From: Pseudomonas oryzihabitans
Lineage (GTDB): Bacteria; Pseudomonadota; Gammaproteobacteria; Pseudomonadales; Pseudomonadaceae
Assembly (NCBI RefSeq): GCF_001518815.1
Contig: NZ_CP013987.1
Coordinates: 4,548,501 to 4,612,500 of the forward strand
Direction: 5' to 3'
Length of the DNA stretch: 64,000 nucleotides
The notes under the pieces are model-generated. The model had not been told where the DNA came from and did not search any database. It worked only from the letters and a program-made list of their open reading frames with translations. Of this stretch, positions 19,064 through 27,888 are shown in pieces; position 1 is the stretch's first letter, and each line of letters opens with the position of its first letter. The position numbers were made by a program, and so were the translations under genes.

Positions 19064-20236
19064 ATGATCAATGTGACCAAGCCCTATCTGGGCGACAAGG
19101 AACGCTTCAAGGCGTATATCGACAAGATCTACGCCAACAACTGGATAACCAATCAAGGCCCTCTGCACGCCCAGCTCGAAGAGCGCCTGCGCGATTATCT
19201 AGGGGTCAGAAACATCATCCTGGTCAACAACGGTACCCTGGCCCTGCAGGTCGCCTACCGCGCCCTGGGCCTGTCCGGCAGCGCCATCACCACGCCCTTC
19301 AGCTTCGTCGCCACCACCAGTACCCTGCACTGGGAGGGGATCCGGCCGGTCTTCGCCGACATCCACCCGGAGACCTGGAACCTGGACCCGGCCAACGTCG
19401 AAGCGGCCATCGAGTCCGATACCTCGGCCATCGTCGCCACCCACGTGTTCGGCAACCCCTGCGATGTCCGTGGGCTGCAACAGGTCGCCAATCGCCACGG
19501 CCTGAAGGTCATCTATGACGGTGCCCATGCCTTTGGCACCCTCTACGAAGGCCGCTCCGTGCTGGAGTGGGGCGACATCTCCACCGTCAGCTTCCACGCC
19601 ACCAAGCTGTTCCATACCATTGAAGGCGGGGCGATCATCACCGAAAACGACGAGCTCGCCGAGCGCGTCCGGCGCATGATCAACTTCGGCATCGTCGATG
19701 CCGAGCGCATCGAGGGCGTGGGTATCAACGCCAAGCTCAACGAGGTGTCCGCGGCCATGGGGCTGTGCATCCTGGACGAGCTGGAAGACATCCTGGCCCG
19801 GCGCGCCGTCATCGGCCAGCACTATGAGCGCCGCCTGCAAGGCGCGTTCGACCTGCAGCGCCCCACCTACGGCAGCCAGCTGAACTACAGCTACTTCCCG
19901 GTGGCCCTGCGCGACGAGCCGAGCCTGCTGGACACCAAGAAAGCCCTGAACGCTGTCGGCATCAATCCCCGGCGCTATTTCTATCCGTCCCTGGAAACCC
20001 TGGATTACCTGCAGCCCCAGGCGATCAAGCCGGTCTCGCGCAAGCTGAGCCAGCGCATCCTCTGCGTGCCCATCTATCCGGACCTGCCCCAGACGACTCA
20101 GGACCTGCTGCTCGAGACCCTGCTGTCGGCACAGCAGAAAAAGACCAGCCTGGAATCCCTGCGGGCACTCATCACACCGGCACAGCTGCTGCCGAGCTGG
20201 GATTTTCCCGGCGACTCCTCCCCTGTTCTAACTTGA
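19064..20236 (+). CDS. DegT/DnrJ/EryC1/StrS-family sugar aminotransferase
   Basis: 390 aa. PLP enzyme that transaminates keto-sugar nucleotides to amino sugars. Seen: NNGTLALQVAYRALGL, PFSFVATTSTLHWEG, HVFGNPCD, DGAHAFG, and the PLP-lysine motif SFHATKLFHTIEGG. The last is similar to VioA/FdtB-like enzymes making 4- or 3-amino-dideoxyhexoses. ATG 19064 gives the family N-terminus; an in-frame TTG at 19016 is unlikely. No dTDP- or GDP-sugar precursor genes are in the window, so the nucleotide sugar must come from elsewhere. It probably works with the flavoprotein upstream. Confidence 0.85.
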   Translation: MINVTKPYLGDKERFKAYIDKIYANNWITNQGPLHAQLEERLRDYLGVRNIILVNNGTLALQVAYRALGLSGSAITTPFSFVATTSTLHWEGIRPVFADIHPETWNLDPANVEAAIESDTSAIVATHVFGNPCDVRGLQQVANRHGLKVIYDGAHAFGTLYEGRSVLEWGDISTVSFHATKLFHTIEGGAIITENDELAERVRRMINFGIVDAERIEGVGINAKLNEVSAAMGLCILDELEDILARRAVIGQHYERRLQGAFDLQRPTYGSQLNYSYFPVALRDEPSLLDTKKALNAVGINPRRYFYPSLETLDYLQPQAIKPVSRKLSQRILCVPIYPDLPQTTQDLLLETLLSAQQKKTSLESLRALITPAQLLPSWDFPGDSSPVLT

Positions 20237-20255
20237 CCCTGGCCCGCTATCTCCC

Positions 20256-21791
20256 ATGACCAGTCCCGCGAAAGTGTCGGTGTTGCGTAACACCCTGATC
20301 AACTATGCCGGCCAAGCCTATGCGCTGCTGATCGGTATCTTGATCCAGCCGATGTATCTCGGTCATCTGGGTGCCGAAACCTACGGTCTGATCGGCTTCT
20401 TCGCCGTGCTGCAGACCTGGCTGCAACTGCTCGACGTCGGCATTTCCGCCTCGCTGGTCCGCGACGTCGCCCACGGCCGTGGCCAGACGGGCGCGGCGGG
20501 TACCCGCGGCCAGCTGCTGCGGTCACTGGAATTCATCTTCATTCCCCTGGCGACTCTGGCCTTCGTCGCCATCGAGCTGAATTCCAACTGGATGGCGGCC
20601 CATTGGCTCAACGTCCAGGGCCTACCCACGGAAACCGTGGCCCACTGCATTGGCCTGATGGGGCTGATGATCGCCTTTCGCCTGCTGTCGACGCTGTACA
20701 AGAGCGGCGTCCAGGGTGTCGAGCTGCACGGCTGGCTGAATCTGGTCAACGTGCTGATCGCCACGGTGCGCTACTTCGGCGGCCTGATCCTGGTGATGTG
20801 GATTTCCCAGGAGCCCCTGGACTTCTTTGTGTTCCAGGCCTTCGTCGCCGTCTTCGAGATGCTGGTCTATGCGCTCAAGGCCTATCGCCTGCTGCCCAAC
20901 CCCACCTGGTGGAGCGGTTTCGACTGGCAACGCGTGAAGCCCATCGTGCCCTTCGCGCTAAGCATGTCCTTCACCTCTATTCTGTGGATCGCCCTGACCC
21001 AGCTCGACAAGCTGGTGCTGTCCAAGGCCCTGCCGCTGTCCGAATACGGCTACTTCAGCCTGGTGGCGCTGATCTCCACCGGCATCGTCACCCTGACCAA
21101 CCCGCTGGTGCAGGCGCTGCTGCCACGCATGACGGTACTGGTATCCCAGGAGAAACCGCTCGAACTGGAAAGGCTCTATCGCAACGCGGCACGCTTTGCC
21201 TTCGGCATCCTGCTGCCCCTGGCGGCCATGGTGGCCTTCCACGGCGAGGCGCTGGTCTTTGCCTGGACCGGTGACAAGGTCTCCGCCCACTGGAGCGAGC
21301 CGATCCTGTTCTGGTACGCCTTGGGCTCCGCCCTGCTCGCCCTCAGCCAGTTCCAGTTCTACCTGCAGTACGCCTACGGCAAGTTGCGCCTGCACGTCTG
21401 GTACAGCCTGGTCTCCGCGGCCATCTCCGTGCCCATCGTGATCCTGGTGGTCCTGCATTACGGCGCTTATGGCGCGGCGCTGGCCTGGTTCTTCATGCGC
21501 CTGATCCCCTTCGTGATCTGGCCGATGATCGTGCACGGCCGCTTCGCGCCGAATCTGCAGCGCTACTGGAACCAGGATCTGCTGGTGGCCGTAGTGGTGA
21601 CCGCCATCGGCGTGGGCCTGAGCAAGCTGCTGTACCAACAGATTCAACCGCAGGAGCGATTTTCCATCCTGGCCACCCTTGCCCTGGGCGGCGGACTGAC
21701 CCTGGTGCTGATGGCGCTGAGCTACGTGCTCTGTTCTCCGAAACAGACCCGTACGCGCCTGTTTTCCCAACTCTACAAAGCAGGTATCTGA
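20256..21791 (+). CDS. Wzx-type polysaccharide flippase (first copy)
   Basis: 511 aa. MOP-superfamily membrane protein with about 12-14 hydrophobic segments, which would flip undecaprenyl-linked repeat units. Seen: the family-typical N-terminus NYAGQAYALLIGILIQPMYL and GAETYGLIGFFAVLQ, later LSEYGYFSLVALISTG, and alternating hydrophobic helices to the C-terminus. It lies between the aminotransferase and a glycosyltransferase gene. A second Wzx gene occurs at 41245. Confidence 0.85.
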   Translation: MTSPAKVSVLRNTLINYAGQAYALLIGILIQPMYLGHLGAETYGLIGFFAVLQTWLQLLDVGISASLVRDVAHGRGQTGAAGTRGQLLRSLEFIFIPLATLAFVAIELNSNWMAAHWLNVQGLPTETVAHCIGLMGLMIAFRLLSTLYKSGVQGVELHGWLNLVNVLIATVRYFGGLILVMWISQEPLDFFVFQAFVAVFEMLVYALKAYRLLPNPTWWSGFDWQRVKPIVPFALSMSFTSILWIALTQLDKLVLSKALPLSEYGYFSLVALISTGIVTLTNPLVQALLPRMTVLVSQEKPLELERLYRNAARFAFGILLPLAAMVAFHGEALVFAWTGDKVSAHWSEPILFWYALGSALLALSQFQFYLQYAYGKLRLHVWYSLVSAAISVPIVILVVLHYGAYGAALAWFFMRLIPFVIWPMIVHGRFAPNLQRYWNQDLLVAVVVTAIGVGLSKLLYQQIQPQERFSILATLALGGGLTLVLMALSYVLCSPKQTRTRLFSQLYKAGI

Positions 21792-21792
21792 C

Positions 21793-22728
21793 ATGGACGC
21801 TCGGACCGAAGCAGAGATCATGAAGAACTGGCCTACCGACTCCAGTCGGCCAGTCGTCAGCGTCGTCTGCCTGACCTTCAACCATCGTGACTACATCGCC
21901 CAGGCCATCGATGGCTTCCTGCGGCAACAGACCAATTTCCCCTTCGAGATCATCATCAACGATGACGCCTCGACCGATGGTACCCGGGACGTTCTCAAGG
22001 ACTACGAGAGCCGTTACCCCAAACTGATCCGCCTGATCCTGCAACAGGAAAACCAGTACAGCCTGGGCAAGCCCTATGGCATGCCGGTCTTCCAGCACGC
22101 CCGCGGCGACTACATCGCCTACTGCGAAGGCGACGACTACTGGAACGACCCGCGCAAGCTGCAGCTGCAGGTGGATTTCCTGGAAAACAATCGGGACTAC
22201 GCCCTGACCTTCCATGCCTCCTATGCCTTCAACAGCAAGGGCATCGTCAATCCGCAGCGCTTCGATGGCCAGGATCACTACGACCGCAGCGAGACCGAGC
22301 TGAAGCAGGCCCTGCCGCTGTCCACCCTGACCGCCTGCTTCCGCAATGTCCTGCGGGGACTGCCGCCGGAACTGGAAACCGCCGCGCTCATGGACATCGT
22401 CTGGTGGTCGCTGCTGGGCGCCCATGGCAAGGGCAAGTTCATGGAGGAAATCCGTCCGGCCGCCTACCGCGTGCACGAGGGTGGCATCTTCTCCATGCGC
22501 GCCAGCCAGAAGCGCCTGCAGATGGATCTCCATACCCAGTACTGCCTCGCCAACTACTACTACCGCCTCGGCGACAGAGACCTGCACATCTTCTTCCTGC
22601 GCCAGGTCCTGAGTCTTTCGCTGTCCTCGATTCCGCCGACCCAGAAGGTCAAGGCGCTGCTTCGAGCGGTGTGCAACATCACTGTGAACATCGGGCGACG
22701 CTTCGCCCCCAAACGCGTCACCTACTGA
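21793..22728 (+). CDS. Family 2 glycosyltransferase
   Basis: 311 aa. GT-A fold. Seen: N-terminal VSVVCLTFNHRDYIAQAI, nucleotide-binding INDDASTDGT, the DxD-like EGDDYWNDPRKL, and WWSLLGAHGKGKF in the acceptor half. It starts 1 nt after the flippase stop, so is translationally coupled. The sugar it transfers is not predictable. Confidence 0.87.
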   Translation: MDARTEAEIMKNWPTDSSRPVVSVVCLTFNHRDYIAQAIDGFLRQQTNFPFEIIINDDASTDGTRDVLKDYESRYPKLIRLILQQENQYSLGKPYGMPVFQHARGDYIAYCEGDDYWNDPRKLQLQVDFLENNRDYALTFHASYAFNSKGIVNPQRFDGQDHYDRSETELKQALPLSTLTACFRNVLRGLPPELETAALMDIVWWSLLGAHGKGKFMEEIRPAAYRVHEGGIFSMRASQKRLQMDLHTQYCLANYYYRLGDRDLHIFFLRQVLSLSLSSIPPTQKVKALLRAVCNITVNIGRRFAPKRVTY

Positions 22729-22786
22729 ACTTACCCATAGCAGTTTTCCGGCTGCGACGTATCCAGCTAAGAGGAAGGGATCCCCC

Positions 22787-25000
22787 ATGACCGCCATGCA
22801 GCGCTCTTCGTTCGAACAACACGAAGAACAACATCTGGACCTCAAGACGATGGCCCTCACGCTTCTCGATCACAAGAAGCTGATCGCGGGCATCACCGCG
22901 GGCTTTCTGGCCGTGGGCATCACCTATGCCGTGCTGTCCACCCCGCAGTACATCGCCGGGGCGATGATCCAGATCGAACCCAAGAAGAATGCACTCACGG
23001 CGGTTGCCGAGACCGTGGTGCGCCCCAACTCGGCCTCGCCGGCGGTAGCCGAGATCGAGCTGCTGAAGTCGCGCGCGGTGCTGACCAAGACCGTGGAGAA
23101 CCTGCGCCTGGATATCGAAGCCAAGCCACGCTTCTTCCCGCTGATCGGCCACTACCTGTGGCGGACCTACGAAGCCGACAAGCCGGGTCAACTGGCGGAC
23201 AGCTGGTCGCCGCTGCGCGGTTTCGCCTGGGGCGGCGAGCAGATCGACGTCTTCCAGTTCGACGTTCCGGACGACATGTACGGCGAGACCCTGACGGTCG
23301 TGGCCGGCAACAACGGTCGCTATCGCCTGCTGGACAAGGACAAGCAGCCGCTGCTGGATGGCCAGGTCGGCCAGATGGCCAGCGGTAACGGCTATCGCAT
23401 GCAGATCAAGACGCTGACCGCGCGTCCTGGCACCGAATTCAAGGTGACCCGCAACCGCGTCATCACCACCGCCCAGCTCTATCAGAACCGCATCAAGACC
23501 AGCGAAGCGGGCAAGGAATCGGGCATCATCTACCTGTCCCTGGCGGACGAGAATCCCGACCTGGCCAAGAGCGTCCTGTCCGAGATCAGCCGCCTGTACG
23601 TGCTGCAGAACGTCGAGCGCAGCTCGGCGGAAGCGGCGCAGCGCCTGGACTTCCTGCGCGGCCAGCTGCCGGCGGTACGCAAGGACCTGGAAAGTGCCGA
23701 AGCGGCGCTGAACAGCTATCAGACCAACAGCCGCTCCGTGGACATCAGCCTGGAAACCAAGGCGGTCCTGGACAAGATCGTCACCCTCGACAGCTCCATC
23801 TCCCAGCTCAAGCTCAAGCAGGCTGAATACGATCGCCTCTATACCCGCGATCACCCCAGCTACAAGACCCTGCTGAACCAGCTCGCTCAGCTGGAAGTGG
23901 AAAAACGTAGCTTGTCGCGCAAGGTGGAAGCCCTGCCCAGCACCCAGCAGGAGCTGCTGCGCCTGAACCGCGACATGAAGGTCACCAACCAGACCTATCA
24001 GCTGCTGCTCAACCAGGCTCAGGAACAGGACATCATCCGCGCCGGCACCATCGGCAACGTGCGCCTGGTCGACAACGCCGACGTCAACCTCGACGAACCG
24101 GCCACCAACCGCAAGATCGCGCTGATCCTGTCGCTGCTGCTGGGTCTGGTGACGTCCGTCGTGGTGGTCTTCGTTCGCCAGGCCTTCCAGAAGGGCATCG
24201 AGAATCCCGACACCGTCGAGCAGATCGGCCTGCCGGTCTACTCCACCCTGCCCTTCACCAAGGACCAGGAGCGCCTGAACCGTCGCCTGAAGAAGAAGAC
24301 CCGCACCGGCGAGCCCAATCTGCTGAGCGTGGTGCAACCGGCCAACCTGGCGGTGGAATCCCTGCGCAGCCTGCGTTCGAGCCTGCACTTCGCCATGCTG
24401 GAAGCCAAGAACCGGGTGATCATGATTTCCAGCCCGACCCCGGGCGTCGGCAAATCCTTCGTCTCCAGCAACCTCGCCGTGGTAGTCGCCCAGTCGGGTC
24501 AGCGCGTACTGCTGATCGACGCCGACATGCGCAAGGGCTACCTGCACCGCGTGTTCGGCCTGCAGCCCCAGGCCGGCCTGTCCGAACTGCTGACTGGCCG
24601 CAGCAAGCTGCGCGAAACCATCGTGCCGAGCGGTGTCGCCCAGCTGGATGTCATCGGCTGCGGTCAGGCCGCGCCGAATCCCTCGGAGCTGCTGATGCAC
24701 GCCAACTTCTCCCGTCTGCTGGACGAAGTGGGCAGCCTCTATGACCTGGTGATCGTCGATACCCCGCCGATCCTGGCGGTGACCGATGCCGCCCTGGTGG
24801 GTCGTCTGGCCGGTACCACGCTGCTGGTCACCCGTTTCGGTCAGAGCACCCTCAAGGCCGTGGAGAACTCCCGTCGTCGCTTCGCCCAGAACGGCATCAC
24901 CATCAAGGGCGCCATCCTCAACGGGGTCCAGCGCAAGGCGTCGATGGCCATCGAGGACGATGGCGCCTATGGCTACTACGAATACGGCCCCCGTACCTGA
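22787..25000 (+). CDS. Wzc-type polysaccharide co-polymerase and tyrosine autokinase (first copy)
   Basis: 737 aa. Controls chain length and export of capsule/EPS. Seen: a Wzz domain with a first TM helix (about 27-50), a periplasmic coiled-coil region, a second TM helix (about 443-463), then a BY-kinase domain with Walker A PTPGVGKSF (about 545-555), Walker A' VLLIDADMRKG, Walker B LVIVDTPP and a C-terminal Tyr cluster AYGYYEY for autophosphorylation. A paralogue of the same size lies at 35799, but no phosphatase or Wza is next to this copy. A GGAAGGGA ribosome binding site precedes the ATG. Confidence 0.93.
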   Translation: MTAMQRSSFEQHEEQHLDLKTMALTLLDHKKLIAGITAGFLAVGITYAVLSTPQYIAGAMIQIEPKKNALTAVAETVVRPNSASPAVAEIELLKSRAVLTKTVENLRLDIEAKPRFFPLIGHYLWRTYEADKPGQLADSWSPLRGFAWGGEQIDVFQFDVPDDMYGETLTVVAGNNGRYRLLDKDKQPLLDGQVGQMASGNGYRMQIKTLTARPGTEFKVTRNRVITTAQLYQNRIKTSEAGKESGIIYLSLADENPDLAKSVLSEISRLYVLQNVERSSAEAAQRLDFLRGQLPAVRKDLESAEAALNSYQTNSRSVDISLETKAVLDKIVTLDSSISQLKLKQAEYDRLYTRDHPSYKTLLNQLAQLEVEKRSLSRKVEALPSTQQELLRLNRDMKVTNQTYQLLLNQAQEQDIIRAGTIGNVRLVDNADVNLDEPATNRKIALILSLLLGLVTSVVVVFVRQAFQKGIENPDTVEQIGLPVYSTLPFTKDQERLNRRLKKKTRTGEPNLLSVVQPANLAVESLRSLRSSLHFAMLEAKNRVIMISSPTPGVGKSFVSSNLAVVVAQSGQRVLLIDADMRKGYLHRVFGLQPQAGLSELLTGRSKLRETIVPSGVAQLDVIGCGQAAPNPSELLMHANFSRLLDEVGSLYDLVIVDTPPILAVTDAALVGRLAGTTLLVTRFGQSTLKAVENSRRRFAQNGITIKGAILNGVQRKASMAIEDDGAYGYYEYGPRT

Positions 25001-25049
25001 TCCGCCGCTCCGCCGCGACTGACTGCTTCCCAGAGAAGGAACTCACCCC

Positions 25050-25580
25050 ATGACGCTCGCCCATCCCACCGGTCACTGGTATCTGGTGCAGACCAAGCCC
25101 AACCAGGAAGCCCGGGCTGAAGAAAACCTGAGCAGACAGGGCTATGTCTGCTTCAGGCCCCAGCGCGAGCGCAAGGCGTCGGGTAGAAGTCGCGCGGCAG
25201 GCAGCGAGTCGCTGTTCCCGGGTTATCTGTTCATTCAGCTCAACGACGTGAACGACAACTGGTATCCCATCCGCTCGACTCGCGGCGTCAATCGGATCGT
25301 CAGCTTCGGCACTCAGCCGACGGCCGTGAGCGAAGGCATCATCGACGACATCCGCCAGCGGCTCGCCACGCTGGCGGAGCCTGCTCCTACCCACCAGCCC
25401 GGCGAGACCGTGCGGGTGCAGTACAGCCAGGCGCTGGAAATGGACGCGGTTTTCCTGAGCGCCGACGGTAACGAGCGGGCAATCATCCTGCTCCGCATCC
25501 TGCAGCGCGAACAACGGGTCAGCGTTTCTCTTGATCAATTGTCGGCAGCGACTCCCGTCAACCAACGGTTGCGCGCCTGA
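25050..25580 (+). CDS. RfaH-type specialised NusG paralogue (transcription antiterminator)
   Basis: 176 aa. RfaH proteins bind RNA polymerase paused at ops and prevent termination in long polysaccharide operons. Seen: the NGN domain with WYLVQTKPNQEARAEENL, GYVCFRPQRERK, LFPGYLFIQL and RGVNRIVSFG, then a shorter C-terminal KOW-like part (GETVRVQYSQALEMDAVF, IILLRILQREQRVSV) lacking the classical KOW glycines, as in RfaH. The gene is embedded in the EPS operon rather than unlinked. Two ops-like copies in the operon leader are its likely targets. A good AAGGA site precedes the ATG. Confidence 0.88.
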   Translation: MTLAHPTGHWYLVQTKPNQEARAEENLSRQGYVCFRPQRERKASGRSRAAGSESLFPGYLFIQLNDVNDNWYPIRSTRGVNRIVSFGTQPTAVSEGIIDDIRQRLATLAEPAPTHQPGETVRVQYSQALEMDAVFLSADGNERAIILLRILQREQRVSVSLDQLSAATPVNQRLRA

Positions 25581-25615
25581 CCAAGAACTGTAAGACCCTT
25601 TGGAGGAGTCTCTTC

Positions 25616-26614
25616 ATGCAATGCAAAACCACGGTCGTTACCGTCACCTACGGCAATCGCCTCGGCTATCTGGAGCAGCTGGTCACCCGCGCCCTGGCCG
25701 AACGCACCATTCACCAGGTCGTGGTGGTGAGCAACGCGGCGACGGTGTCCCTGGATAGCCTCGAAGCCCGCTGGCCCGGCCAGGTCAAGGTGATCGCCCT
25801 GAGCGAAAACACCGGGTCCGCCAACGGTTACGCCGTGGCCCTGGAAGCCGCCCTGGCCACCGATACCACCCATATCTGGATGATGGACGACGACAACGCT
25901 CCCCTGGGCGATGCCCTCGAGGTGCTGCATCGCCGTCTGGACGAACTCGGGGCCGTCCATGGCCGCGACAAGGTCGCCGTGCTCGGCTACCGGCCGACCC
26001 AGCAGGCCGACATCGCCCAGTGCATTCCCACCCGGATGATCACCCAGCCACGTTCGAGCTACTTCGGCTTCCACGTGGCCCGTATCCCCTACAAGATCTG
26101 GCGCCGCCTGCCCTGGGGTCGTCCGCGCGGCGGCAAGCCGGAAGCCCTGGTCGAGCTGCCCTTCGCGCCCTATGGCGGCATGCTGGCCCACCGCAGCCTC
26201 TATGAGCGCATCGGCCTGCCGCTGCGCGAGCTGGTGCTCTACTCCGACGACACCGAGTACACCTACCGCATCACCCAGGCCGGCGGAAAGCTGTTCATGG
26301 TCACCGAGGCGGAGCTCGAAGAGCTGGAGCACTCGTGGAACATCAAGGAAGGCACCAGCAACGTCTACCAGAACTACCTGCAGGCCGGCTCGGACTTCCG
26401 CGCCTACTACGCCGCCCGTAACCAGGCCTGGTTCGACAAGAACGTCTGGGCCAGCTCCCGGCCGATGTACAGCCTCAACCGCTACGTCTTCCACACGCTG
26501 CTCAAGTGGTTCGCACGCGACGACAAGAGCCGCCAACGTCTGGCCCTGATCCGGCAGGCGGTCCAGGACGGCGAAACCGGGGCCCTGGGTATAAACCGCA
26601 GCTATCCACTATGA
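25616..26614 (+). CDS. Family 2 glycosyltransferase
   Basis: 332 aa. Seen: VVTVTYGNRLGYLEQLVTRAL, VVVSNAATVS, the acidic metal/donor motif WMMDDDNAP, and LVLYSDDTEYTYRITQAGG, which resembles galactofuranosyl- and rhamnosyl-transferase-type GT2 proteins. The start is the ATG at 25616, with GGAGGAG upstream. It overlaps the next glycosyltransferase by 4 nt (ATGA). Donor and acceptor unknown. Confidence 0.85.
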   Translation: MQCKTTVVTVTYGNRLGYLEQLVTRALAERTIHQVVVVSNAATVSLDSLEARWPGQVKVIALSENTGSANGYAVALEAALATDTTHIWMMDDDNAPLGDALEVLHRRLDELGAVHGRDKVAVLGYRPTQQADIAQCIPTRMITQPRSSYFGFHVARIPYKIWRRLPWGRPRGGKPEALVELPFAPYGGMLAHRSLYERIGLPLRELVLYSDDTEYTYRITQAGGKLFMVTEAELEELEHSWNIKEGTSNVYQNYLQAGSDFRAYYAARNQAWFDKNVWASSRPMYSLNRYVFHTLLKWFARDDKSRQRLALIRQAVQDGETGALGINRSYPL

Positions 26615-27858
26615 AACTGCTCTTTCTCAACAGCTTCTATCCGCCCCATGTGGGCGGAGGCGCAGAGCTCATCCTGCAACGCAGCGTGGAAGGCTTCCAG
26701 CAGCGCGGCCACGAGGTCGCCGTGCTGGTGACCGGCCCCGAGCAGGGTGTGCACCAGGAGACGGTGAACGACGTTCGCGTCTATCGCGCCGGGCTGAAGA
26801 ATTTCTACTGGCCCCTGACCCAGCAGCGCCCCGGTCCGCTGGCGCGCTTCGGCTGGCACTTTCGCGACCAGTACAACAGCGCGATGCGCGCGCCCCTGCG
26901 CGAGGTGCTGCAACGGGAAAAACCGGACCTGGTGGTGTGCCACAACCTGTCCGGCTGGTCGGTAGCGGCCTGGGACGAGATTCGCGACAGCGGTACCCCC
27001 ATCGTCCAGGTGCTGCACGACATGTATCTGCTGTGCCCGAAGAACACCCTGTTCAAGAAGGGCCAGAGCTGCCAGAACCTTTGTGGCAGCTGTGCCGCCC
27101 TGCGTCGGCCCCACGCCGAGCATTCCGCCAAGGTGGATGCCGTCGTCGGTGTCAGCCGCTACCTGCTGGACACCATCCTGAACAAGGGGTACTTCCGCGG
27201 CGTGCCGAGCCAGGTCATCCACAACAGCAGCCTGATCGCCGGCAGCACCGCGGAGATCCCGGCAGCCAGGTCCGACGGCGCCGTCCGCTTCGGCTACATG
27301 GGCACCCTGTCGGAAAACAAGGGCGTGGGCTGGCTGATCGAGCAGTTCCAGCGCCTGTCGCTCAACGCGACCCTGACCATCGCCGGCAAGGGCCAACTGG
27401 ATTACGAAGCCCAGCTCAAAGCCATGGCCGATCCCCAGAAGGTCAGCTTCGTCGGCTATCAGAAGCCCGCGGACTTCTATCGAGAGATCGACGTCTTCGT
27501 GGCGCCTTCGCTATGGGCCGAGCCCTTCGGCATGGTCGCCGTCGAGGCCTGCGCCTTCCAGAAGCCGGTCATCGCCAGCCGCATGGGCGGCCTGCCGGAG
27601 ATCGTCAGGGATGGCGTGAACGGCCTGCTCTGCAATGCCGAGGACCGCGATTCCCTGGGACGTGCCCTGCAACGCCTGCATGACGATGCCGAGCTGCGGC
27701 AGCGACTGAGTCTGCTGAGCCGGACCGCGGTGGCTGACCTGCTCAGCATGGACACCATGCTCGACAGTTACCAGAGCCTCTTCGAGCGCGTCCTGGGCGA
27801 GGCGCAGCATGGCTCGACCGCGGCGCGTCACGTTCCTCATACACAGCTTTCCAACTGA
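26611..27858 (+). CDS. Family 4 glycosyltransferase
   Basis: 415 aa, GT-B fold. Seen: LLFLNSFYPPHVGGGAELIL at the N-terminus, a Cys-rich stretch (LLCPKNTLFKKGQSCQNLC, then CAAL) in the acceptor half, and the GT4 donor motif EPFGMVAVEACAFQKPVIAS with a conserved E(X7)E. The start overlaps the previous gene (ATGA); a longer frame upstream is inside that gene. The CxxxC-like Cys pattern is found in some GT4 enzymes, possibly binding zinc (inference). Confidence 0.87.
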   Translation: MKLLFLNSFYPPHVGGGAELILQRSVEGFQQRGHEVAVLVTGPEQGVHQETVNDVRVYRAGLKNFYWPLTQQRPGPLARFGWHFRDQYNSAMRAPLREVLQREKPDLVVCHNLSGWSVAAWDEIRDSGTPIVQVLHDMYLLCPKNTLFKKGQSCQNLCGSCAALRRPHAEHSAKVDAVVGVSRYLLDTILNKGYFRGVPSQVIHNSSLIAGSTAEIPAARSDGAVRFGYMGTLSENKGVGWLIEQFQRLSLNATLTIAGKGQLDYEAQLKAMADPQKVSFVGYQKPADFYREIDVFVAPSLWAEPFGMVAVEACAFQKPVIASRMGGLPEIVRDGVNGLLCNAEDRDSLGRALQRLHDDAELRQRLSLLSRTAVADLLSMDTMLDSYQSLFERVLGEAQHGSTAARHVPHTQLSN

Positions 27859-27888
27859 TCCACCCAGGTCACGGCAACGGGCAGAATC

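Noticed and set aside
22718-24700. 660-codon open frame antisense to the first wzc
   Set aside because: Third-position GC bias of the real gene creates long stop-free frames on the opposite strand; the translation is Gly/Gln/Val/Ala-rich with no motifs, while the plus frame has full Wzc signatures.
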